Positions 56,980 through 64,000 of a stretch of DNA of 64,000 nucleotides are shown here, one piece after another; the first letter of the stretch is position 1, and each line of letters begins with the position of its first letter. Origin of the DNA: Absicoccus porci. GTDB lineage: Bacteria; Bacillota_I; Bacilli_A; Erysipelotrichales; Erysipelotrichaceae. The stretch covers positions 62,001 to 126,000 of the forward strand of contig NZ_RJQC01000004.1 in the NCBI RefSeq assembly GCF_003725415.1, written 5' to 3'. The notes under the pieces are model-generated. The model saw nothing but the letters and a program-made list of their open reading frames with translations. It had not been told where the DNA came from and did not search any database. Both the position numbers and the translations under genes were made by a program.

Positions 56980-58374
56980 CTACTGTGCCAATTGAATGGC
57001 TCTCACATATTGTGGATCTTCACTGTATTCATTCGCATACACTTGTTGAGAAATCATTTTTAATAAAGTATCCCATGTATCTTTATCGCAAATGCCGATT
57101 GCATCCAGTTTATGATCACTTTGAAATTGTTTTAACGCTTCGGCACTTTGATGACTAAAGTATGTATCGGTTCGATCCACGTCATAACCTAAATATTTTA
57201 AATACGTCTGCAACGCTTTGGCATTGGTGTATACATGATCTTCTTTCATTGTCGATGATTTTTTCATCTCTATATAATTCACGCTTGTGACATCCAATGG
57301 TTCCACTTTCACATCGGGTTTCCATCCTTTATTATTGATGGAATCCCCATTAGGATCCAACCATTCCGCAACGGTATATTTCATGGATGTACCATCTTCA
57401 AATGATACTTGGGTTTGTTCCGTTCCTTTACCATAGGTCGTTGTCCCCACGGTCGTGACTTTATCGCCTAAGCCCGCTTTTAAAGCCCCAATCACCACTT
57501 CGGAAGCACTGGCTGTATCTTCATTTTGAAGAACGATGATTTTATCCATTTTGATTTGTTTGAAATTATCATTGGTCCGCGTCTTGGTGATGTTGCCTTG
57601 ACTGTCTTTCTCTTCAAACACAACCGAATGGGCTGGCACTAAGACGGAGGCTACTTCTTGAGCAGCGACAAGATAGCCACCACCATTGTTGCGTAAATCC
57701 AAGACAATGGAAGAAATGCCTTGTTTATGGGCGCGTTCAACCGCATTTTCAAAACTGGATCCGGTATGACTGGAGAAACTCGAAATACCGATGATGGCCA
57801 CATTGCCACTGACACGATAGGTCACACTCGCATCAAAGTCTTTGGGTTTGATCTTGGTGGTCTTGTCCTTTTCGTTGCGAATGAACTTGACTGTGACTTT
57901 TTTGGATTGTTTCTTGATGTATTTAACAACGGCATCGGCGCCTTTTTTCGCACAGACTTGATCATTGACAGCGGTAATGATATCGCCTTGTTTCAGACCG
58001 GCTGTATCGGCAGCCGAATCAATGAAGACATCGCGAATGATGATGTTGCCATCACCATTGACATAATAACTAAAGCCAAGTCCGGAAGAACTGCCATCTA
58101 AGCTTTGGGCAAATTGTTTGGATTGCTTCAAGTTAAAATAATTGGTATGCGGATCTTTTTCGAGGGTGGTCATACCCGTAATGGCTTGTTCCATTAAGGT
58201 TTGATCCAAATTCTTGGTCTTGTTGGCATAGTACCATTTCTTGGTCAAGATGGAATAGATCGCATCAAATTTATTTTGTTCATCCGTTGAAGTCGCTTTT
58301 TGAGGAACAAACATACCGGCTCCAAAGCTAATCACACACGCAATCACAAGTATCCACTTATATTTTTTCGTCAT
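56980..58374 (-). CDS. S41-family carboxy-terminal processing protease
   Basis: 464 residues: N-terminal membrane anchor (~6-22), PDZ domain (~95-175, [29 protein letters not shown]), S41 catalytic domain with Ser in [15 protein letters not shown] and Lys in [11 protein letters not shown], and a C-terminal peptidoglycan-binding-like domain (~390-455, [16 protein letters not shown]). It is extracytoplasmic and probably cleaves envelope proteins. It lies 8 nt upstream of uvrB with which it seems co-transcribed. AGGAGG precedes the ATG. Confidence 0.9.
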   Translation of the reverse strand: MTKKYKWILVIACVISFGAGMFVPQKATSTDEQNKFDAIYSILTKKWYYANKTKNLDQTLMEQAITGMTTLEKDPHTNYFNLKQSKQFAQSLDGSSSGLGFSYYVNGDGNIIIRDVFIDSAADTAGLKQGDIITAVNDQVCAKKGADAVVKYIKKQSKKVTVKFIRNEKDKTTKIKPKDFDASVTYRVSGNVAIIGISSFSSHTGSSFENAVERAHKQGISSIVLDLRNNGGGYLVAAQEVASVLVPAHSVVFEEKDSQGNITKTRTNDNFKQIKMDKIIVLQNEDTASASEVVIGALKAGLGDKVTTVGTTTYGKGTEQTQVSFEDGTSMKYTVAEWLDPNGDSINNKGWKPDVKVEPLDVTSVNYIEMKKSSTMKEDHVYTNAKALQTYLKYLGYDVDRTDTYFSHQSAEALKQFQSDHKLDAIGICDKDTWDTLLKMISQQVYANEYSEDPQYVRAIQLAQ

Positions 58375-58426
58375 CTAAACAGTTCCTCCTGTTTGTCTTG
58401 TTTATTGTATCATGCACGTCAAATAT

Positions 58427-58452
58427 GAAAAGAGCATCGAATCCTCGATGCT
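58427..58452 (-). terminator. Intrinsic terminator after hemL
   Basis: AGCATCGA/TCGATGCT 8-bp stem (58433-58452) with 4-nt loop, followed on the minus strand by CTTTTC. The stem touches the hemL stop. Confidence 0.7.
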
Positions 58453-59711
58453 TACAAATAGGTTTGAATGATTTGAATCGTTTTCTCAATATCTTTTTGA
58501 TCATGGGCATCTGAAATGAACATAGCTTCAAATTGACTCGGTGCTACATAGATACCATGATCCAACATGATATGGAAATAATGTGCAAACTGTTGGGTGT
58601 CACTGGTTTTTGCACTGGCATAATCCACGACCTCTTGATCCGTAAAGAAAACACTCATTAAGGATCCCACCCGATTGACCGTATAGCCTTTCTCCTTATA
58701 GGCTTGTGCCAATTGGGCGGTTTTATAATCGATACGATCATAGATATCCGGATCTTTCATCAAGATCTGAAGTGTTTCAATACCAGCGGTTGTCGCAATG
58801 GGATTGCCCGATAGGGTTCCAGCTTGATAGACAGAACCGACAGGTGAAATCACATCCATGATTTCTTTTTTACCACCATAGGCAGCCAAAGGCATACCAC
58901 CACCAACAATCTTGCCAAACGTTGCCATATCCGGGGTAATGCCAAAATATTCACTGGCACCACCTAAAGCCAATCGGAATCCAGTAATGACTTCATCAAA
59001 GATCAAGATACTATCATAGGTTTTGGTGATGTCACGTAAGAATTGTAAATAACCAGGTTTGGGTGGGACCACACCCATGTTGGCTGCTACCGGTTCAATG
59101 ATCACGGCCGCAATCTGATTGGGATAGGTTTCAAACAATTGTTGGATGGCTTTTTCATCATTGTAAGGAGCCAATAAAGTGGTTTTTGTATAGCCAGATG
59201 GTACCCCATCACTATCTGCGACAGCTTGGGTCAATAAACCCGATCCGGCTTTGACCAATAACCCATCGGAATGACCATGGTAACACCCAATGCATTTAAT
59301 GATGTAGTCGCGATGGGTATAGCCTCGAGCAGCACGAATGGCACTCATGCAAGCTTCAGTTCCACTATTGACCAAACGCAACTTTTCAATGGCTGGATAA
59401 CATTGTTGGACCAATTGGGCCAAGGTACTTTCTTTTCGGGTTGGTGCCCCAAAGGTCAAACCATCGACACAAGCTTTCTGTACCGCTTGGATAACTTGGG
59501 GATGGGCATGACCTAAAATGCCAGGTCCCCAGCTGCAGACATAATCAATAAATGTATTCCCATCGATGTCGGTCACTTTGTCGCCTTTCGCATGATTGAT
59601 AAATAAAGGGGTTCCTCCTACAGATTGAAACGCACGTACGGGTGAGTTGACACCACCTGGCATCAGTGTCGATGCCAGTGCAAAGGCTTGTTGGGAATAA
59701 TCAAAATGCAT
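58452..59711 (-). CDS. hemL: Glutamate-1-semialdehyde 2,1-aminomutase (intact)
   Basis: 419 residues, PLP-dependent, turning glutamate-1-semialdehyde into 5-aminolevulinate. Seen: LMPGGVNSPVRAF start, NSGTEACMSAIRAARG, LIFDEVITGFRLA, and the PLP lysine in ATFGKIVGGGMPLAAYGG. It is the only undamaged gene of this tetrapyrrole operon. Its start overlaps the hemB 3' end by 11 bp. Because its substrate is made by HemA, which is broken here, the enzyme is probably orphaned unless another hemA exists elsewhere. Confidence 0.94.
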   Translation of the reverse strand: MHFDYSQQAFALASTLMPGGVNSPVRAFQSVGGTPLFINHAKGDKVTDIDGNTFIDYVCSWGPGILGHAHPQVIQAVQKACVDGLTFGAPTRKESTLAQLVQQCYPAIEKLRLVNSGTEACMSAIRAARGYTHRDYIIKCIGCYHGHSDGLLVKAGSGLLTQAVADSDGVPSGYTKTTLLAPYNDEKAIQQLFETYPNQIAAVIIEPVAANMGVVPPKPGYLQFLRDITKTYDSILIFDEVITGFRLALGGASEYFGITPDMATFGKIVGGGMPLAAYGGKKEIMDVISPVGSVYQAGTLSGNPIATTAGIETLQILMKDPDIYDRIDYKTAQLAQAYKEKGYTVNRVGSLMSVFFTDQEVVDYASAKTSDTQQFAHYFHIMLDHGIYVAPSQFEAMFISDAHDQKDIEKTIQIIQTYL

Positions 59712-60681
59712 AGACTTCTCCGGTTTCTAGCCAATGTGCCATTTCGAGTGCATGATAGGTAATGATGATCTGGGCACTCGCTCGTTTCATGGCAATTAAA
59801 TTTTCAAAAATGATGCGTTTTTCATCAATCATACCGGCTTTAGCGGCCGCTTTGACCATGGCATATTCACCACTGACATTATAGACAGCCAAAGGCAAAG
59901 AACAGTGTTCGGAAACAGCTTTCACCACATCCAAATAAGCCAATGCAGGTTTGACCATAACGATGTCGGCACCCATATCAATGTCATTCTCCACTTCGCG
60001 AACGCCTTCTTTTCCGTTGCGTGGATCCATTTGATACGATCGACGATCTCCAAAACAAGGAGCGGAACCAGCCGCATCTCGGAAAGGCGAGTAATAGCCC
60101 GACGCATATTTGGCACTATACCCCATGATGGGTGTTTGACTCAAGCCATGGGCATCCAAAGCTTGACGAATGGCTGTGATATCGCCATCCATCATATCGT
60201 TGGGTGCAACCATATCGGCACCGGCTTGGACACAGCACACAGCCATCTTTGCCAATAAGGGAAGAGTCTCATCATTTAATATGGCGTGTTCATGCACCAA
60301 ACCACAATGGCCATGATCGGTATATTCACATAGACACACATCCGCAATCACAAGTTGATGAGGTAACTTCGATTGGATATGGGTAATGGCTTGTGCCAAG
60401 ATGCCATGGTGATCGTATGCACTCGATCCTACGGCATCTTTATGGGCCGGCACACCAAATAATAAGATGCCGGAGATACCTGCTGCTTGCACGCATTCTA
60501 ATTCTTCATCGATGCGATCCAAGGAATAGCGATAAATATCTGGCATTGTTGCGATAGGTTCTTTGATGTTTGTGCCTTCCACCACAAATAGAGGATAAAT
60601 CAGATCTTTGGGGTCCAATCGTGTTTCACAGACTAAATTGCGTAAGGCTTAATTTTGACGGAGACGTCGAAATTGTTTCAT
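59701..60681 (-). pseudogene. hemB: Porphobilinogen synthase, nonsense codon after residue 10
   Basis: ATG 60681 (GGAGG 7 nt upstream, overlapping the hemD stop) reads MKQFRRLRQN and then TAA at 60651-60649; the same frame continues ALRNLVCETRLDPKDLIYPL and the rest of HemB uninterrupted to 59701. Zinc-type Cys block DVCLCEYTDHGHC and both catalytic lysines (GYSAKYASGYYS, MVKPALAYLD) remain. The enzyme condenses two aminolevulinates to porphobilinogen. Re-initiation at an internal TTG near 60618 could give a shortened protein, but no ribosome site is evident. Confidence 0.85.
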
Positions 60682-62066
60682 AAACATTCCTCCAATTTCT
60701 TTATCAAACTTGAAATGGTTGCTTGTTGAGCAACTTGTATATTTTGTATATGATGAGCAGCCAAAGCAGCTTGTGTATATGGTCCAATGGCCAAGACTTG
60801 AGTGTGTGGATCGATATGTCCGGCTTGTTGAAAAAAGGCATGAACACCTTGGGCACTGCCAAAGATGGCAAAGTCTTCATGAATAGCTCGCACTTGGCCA
60901 ATAGTCGTATCATAGACAGGAATCTGGGTATAGCTTATACCGGCTGCATCCAATCGCGAAGACAATACCGAATTGCCTTTTTGGGCTCGTAAGATCAAAA
61001 GATTGGCATCTGACCATCCACATAAAAGATTGGCTAATTCGTCTGAAGTATATGATGATGGGATAAAGTCGGCATGGATGTGATACGTATCGTATAAATA
61101 TTTGGCACTGCTCGGTCCGATGGTCACAAACTGTAGATGACTGATTTCACGCATATCTTCCATCATTTGAAACAGACCATCGATACCGGCTTTTCCCGTT
61201 AATACAACATGACTATAGGGTCGAAAATCAATTTTCTTATCGGGTTCATAGACAATTTGTACATACGCTTGGCGCGTACATGGAATCGAACATTGGTCTT
61301 GAAAGGCGCGAGTAAAGTGCTCCGTTCCACAAACCACTACGCTAGGCGTTTTTGAGCGAACATCCAAAGCAGCCACCTCTTCGACAACAAGGATGGCTGG
61401 GGTACCGACCTGCGGATCTTCGAAAGCCTCTTTGATCGTTTCTAAGGTGCAATTTTTTCGATAAGCATCGAATCGTGTACCGCGACAAAGAATAGCCACC
61501 AGAGTAAAGCCTGGTTTTCCGTTTTGAATCAGATCATCGGCAATCTGACTGGCATTTCCCATGCTCATCAAAAAGACCAAGGTACCGGGTAGTTGGGCAT
61601 ATGGGGCCACATCCACCTTTCCCGTTTGGGTATGACCGGTGATCACACTAAAACTACGACTGATCGATGTGTCAAAGGAATTCCCATGGTTTCCGGTACC
61701 GCAATGGCACTGGAAATGCCTGGAATCACTTCATAGTGGATCTGAGCTTTGGCCAAGGCCATGCATTCTTCGCCCCCACGGCCAAACACAAAGGGATTCC
61801 CACCCTTTAAGCGTACAACAATCGAGGTCTTCCCTTTTTCAATCAATAATTGATTGATGGCTTCTTGGGACATGGCATGTTGGCCGGCTCGTTTGCCCAC
61901 ATAAATGGTTTGCGCCTTAGTTTGTTTCAGGATACTTGCATCTACCAAGGCATCATAGATCAATACATCACAAATCCGGATCAGATGCCGAACTTGGAGA
62001 CTCATCAGGGAGACTCATCAGATCTAGATCACCAGGTCCTGCTCCGCAAAGATAGACTTTACCCAT
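60678..62066 (-). pseudogene. cobA-hemD: Uroporphyrinogen-III methyltransferase/synthase fusion, two frameshifts
   Basis: ATG 62066 reads KVYLCGAGPGDLDLMSL, the SUMT start; a 13-bp tandem duplication then shifts the frame. The next segment (LQVRHLIRICDVLIYDALVD, KRAGQHAMSQEAI, VVRLKGGNPFVFGRGGEE) continues in a second frame to THRS near 61670, where another small indel moves to a third segment (RSFSVITGHTQTGKV) that runs intact through the SUMT end and a HemD domain to 60678. A normal protein would make uroporphyrinogen III and methylate it to precorrin-2 for siroheme or cobalamin. Confidence 0.88.
61996..62021. repeat. Exact 13-bp tandem duplication inside cobA
   Basis: GGAGACTCATCAG is repeated head-to-tail (61996-62008 and 62009-62021). 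Deleting one copy restores the reading frame GDLDLMSLQVRHLIRICD of uroporphyrinogen-III methyltransferase, so this is the inactivating event. Confidence 0.92.
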
Positions 62067-62886
62067 AGAGAGCACCTGCCATTTCTTGAATACAAGCATC
62101 GATCTGATCAAGTTTGGTTTGGCACATGAAAATGGGTGAATCTTGATAAAACGCTTGTATTTGAAGAGTGTCATCATCGATCCATTGCGCATGAGCACTA
62201 GCGGCATCGTGACAATCGGCATGCATCAAAGCCATCAATTGGCGTCCGGTATCAAACAAGATGTGTGTCTTTTTATCGTCAATGTTTTTGGGTAAAATAA
62301 AGCCGGTCTTGGTTTCAATGGCAATGATTCCTTGTGCGGTTGCGGGCAGGATATCCAAAACTTGAACAACATAGGCATGCAAATCGATGTGTAGTCGTTC
62401 CAATCCGGCTTGTGCAAGAATGATACCATCATAATCGCCTTCTTCTAACTTTCGCAAACGGGTTTCCACATTGCCACGAATCATCTTGATCTGGCATGTA
62501 GGATCGATGCGAGTATACAACTGGGCACGTCGCGGACTGGATGTGTCAATGGTTGCTCCGGGCCAGATCTTGGTCTTGGAAATCAATAGATCCGCAGGAT
62601 TGGCTCGTGCTAATACAGCAGGTACATAAAAACCGTCTGTGATTTGACTGGGCATATCCTTGCCACTATGCACAGCAATATCGATTTGATCCTTTTGGAT
62701 GGCTTGTTCAAACACAGAAACAAATAAGCCTTTGCCGCCAATGGAAGCCAAGCACCGATCTTGGATCTGATCGCCTTTGGAGACAATAGGGACGATTTGG
62801 ACGGGGATTTGTAGCGCATCCACGACCATTTGCGTCTGGATCCTGGCTAATTGTGAAGTTCATGTGCCAATTCGTAGTTTAGTCAT
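62059..62886 (-). pseudogene. hemC: Hydroxymethylbilane synthase, TGA at codon 9
   Basis: ATG 62886 reads MTKLRIGT, then TGA at 62862-62860, then TSQLARIQTQMVVDALQ in the same frame and on to 62059. The family has GTRxSxLA here, so an Arg codon (CGA) has become TGA. The rest is conserved: HSGKDMP, TSSPRRAQL, RGNVETRLRKL; the dipyrromethane Cys region reads MHADCHDAAS. The enzyme polymerises four porphobilinogens. The start overlaps the sirC frame and its end overlaps cobA (ATGGGTAA). Confidence 0.88.
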
Positions 62887-63285
62887 TTTTCGCCTCTCTG
62901 AATAATTCTGCTAGTTTTAGGAGATTCCAACGATGACATCATCTTGTTTGAGGATAGCCGGAAAGATAAAGGTGCATAAAGCTGGATCATCCACCACATT
63001 GACCAAGATGCGTTCTTGTTTACACATTTGGGCTATCCAGGCATTGACCTCTCTTTGATTGGTAGCGGCAATGATCAAGTCATATCGGGAACAGATATCC
63101 GAAGGCTTTACAGATCGGATTTCATAGGGATAGGATCGAAGTTGGTCACAAATGGTTTCACTAATGATATGAATATCGGCGCCAAATTGTTTTAATTGAT
63201 GTGCTTTTCGTAATGCTGTCTTTTGACCACCGATGATCAAGACTTGTTTCTGATCGAGATCGATCATGAGTGAAAAATAACTCAT
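62879..63285 (-). pseudogene. Precorrin-2 dehydrogenase/SirC, internal deletion
   Basis: ATG 63285 (overlapping the hemA stop) reads SYFSLMIDLDQKQVLIIGGQ, a SirC/CysG-N NAD-binding start, through IIAATNQREVNAWIAQMC and ALCTFIFPAILKQDDVIVGI, then TAA at 62917. The usual ISTxGKSP continuation is missing; in another frame LKLAELFREAKND runs to TAA 62879, looking like the original C-terminus. A short out-of-frame deletion at about 62915-62920 is inferred. It would oxidise precorrin-2 to sirohydrochlorin. Confidence 0.75.
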
Positions 63286-64000
63286 TCGTTGTTCACCCAC
63301 TTTTCAAGCCAGGAAACTATGGCATCCATTTGTTCATAGGTGTTGGTCTTGCGTAAAGAATAGACAAAAGATTCCATGGTTTTTTCTTTGATTTGGGGCA
63401 AATACGAAATCACATCGTGCATCCGCAATTCTTTTAAAATGTCCGATACACCTTGATCAATGGTGGCTTGTGCCCTTTGGGCATAGTCTTGTTTCTTTTG
63501 ATTATTGGTTTTGGCCAGTTGTTGAAAATGGTCGATATTCATATATGTACAATGGGACAATTATTGCAGATGCGGATCCATATCATTGGGAACAGCTAAA
63601 TCGATAAATAAGCGTGGTTTTGAATCGATATGTTTTGCCAGTTCTGTCTTGGTGATCGTATAATGGGGACTCGATGTTGCACTGATGATCACAGCTGTCG
63701 GCCTGTTGGATCAGGGAAATGTTTGATTTGGCCAAGACATTTTTGGCGGTGATGCTGCCAATTTTACCACTGATTCCAATGACCAACACCGTGTGGGCGC
63801 CAAAGTCAAAAACCGCATGGGCCGCTAATGTGCCAATGGAAACCGAAGTCGAAGACAGTCCTGTCTAGGTCTTGATTTGTTTCACTGTTTTCATGACCCT
63901 TTGAAAAATCGTATGAAACGAATAAGTGGTCTTTTTGAATTGCCGAGAATATTCATAGGCTTCTTTGACTTGACTAAAGATTTCATCTTCCCCCAAAACC
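63282..64000 (-). pseudogene. hemA: Glutamyl-tRNA reductase, multiple stops and a frameshift; start outside window
   Basis: From the window edge the frame reads VLGEDEIFSQVKEAYEYSR, a HemA hallmark, to TAG at 63867-63865 (Glu of the usual TETG motif lost), then TGLSSTSVSIGTLAAHAV and VLVIGISGKIGSITAKNVLA. Near 63700 the nucleotide-binding domain is interrupted by a deletion and frame change; AVIISATSSPHYTITKTEL and RLFIDLAVPNDMDPHLQ follow, then TAA at 63563-63561, then the C-terminal dimerisation helix (MNIDHFQQLAKTNNQKKQDY) to 63282. At least three lesions, so no function is possible. It normally commits Glu-tRNA to tetrapyrroles. Confidence 0.88.

Noticed and set aside
58452..64000. Stop-codon recoding (selenocysteine, pyrrolysine or altered code) as an explanation for in-frame stops in hem genes
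   Set aside because: TAG, TAA and TGA all occur, together with deletions and a 13-bp duplication, and none lies at a Cys or catalytic position.

Overview
The window is a chromosomal segment of a low-to-moderate GC Gram-positive bacterium (Bacillota). Gene content suggests a gut anaerobe, probably of the Erysipelotrichia: it has bile salt hydrolase, ferritin, Fe-dependent lactaldehyde reductase-type dehydrogenase, phosphate acetyltransferase, an F-type proton ATPase and no respiratory genes. The taxon is an inference; a 16S search of 20977-22515 would settle it.

Layout. 1-9.9 kb holds housekeeping genes: ferritin, glutaredoxin, bile salt hydrolase-yaaA, nicotinate phosphoribosyltransferase, a GH13 enzyme, pyruvate kinase with a perfect-consensus cre box, tRNA-guanine transglycosylase and glucose-6-phosphate isomerase. 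10.0-11.6 kb holds an ABC-F gene behind a 7-codon leader peptide and a helix that can sequester its start. 11.7-17.7 kb is the atp operon (order a-c-b-[delta CTD-alpha]-gamma-beta-epsilon); delta is reduced to its C-terminal domain and fused to the N-terminus of alpha. 17.7-22.65 kb is a complete 16S-23S-5S operon read on the minus strand directly into the atp region. 22.6-31 kb carries a phosphatase, nagB, a broken MATE gene, HAD phosphatase, alr, an NCS2 permease, a pair of UTRA regulators and threonine aldolase.

31-42 kb is more accessory: MFS/LysR, a frameshifted MATE gene fused at a sharp junction to an inverted thiS-thiF remnant, TetR-fucO, TSCPD and GNAT proteins, PAP2, AgcS, an RNA 2'-phosphotransferase operon, and a YefM-YoeB module whose toxin is split at an A7 run. 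42-47.4 kb has a fluoride riboswitch with its CLC-F exporter, an AMMECR1/Memo fusion with its radical-SAM partner, and MarR-MATE. 47.5-58.4 kb has a trans-sulfuration enzyme apparently starting at ATT, pta, phoU-phoP-phoR, folC, ung, uvrB and a carboxy-terminal protease.

58.4-64 kb is a tetrapyrrole (uroporphyrinogen III/siroheme) operon in decay. Gene order is hemA-sirC-hemC-cobA/hemD-hemB-hemL; every gene except hemL carries nonsense codons, frameshifts or deletions, including an exact 13-bp tandem duplication. All three stop codons occur, so this is decay and not recoding.

The strongest leads are the delta-CTD/alpha ATP synthase fusion, the ABC-F leader-peptide attenuator, the tetrapyrrole operon decay, the A7 slippery site in yoeB, and four promoters whose -10 box lies exactly 6 nt before the ATG (candidate leaderless mRNAs).
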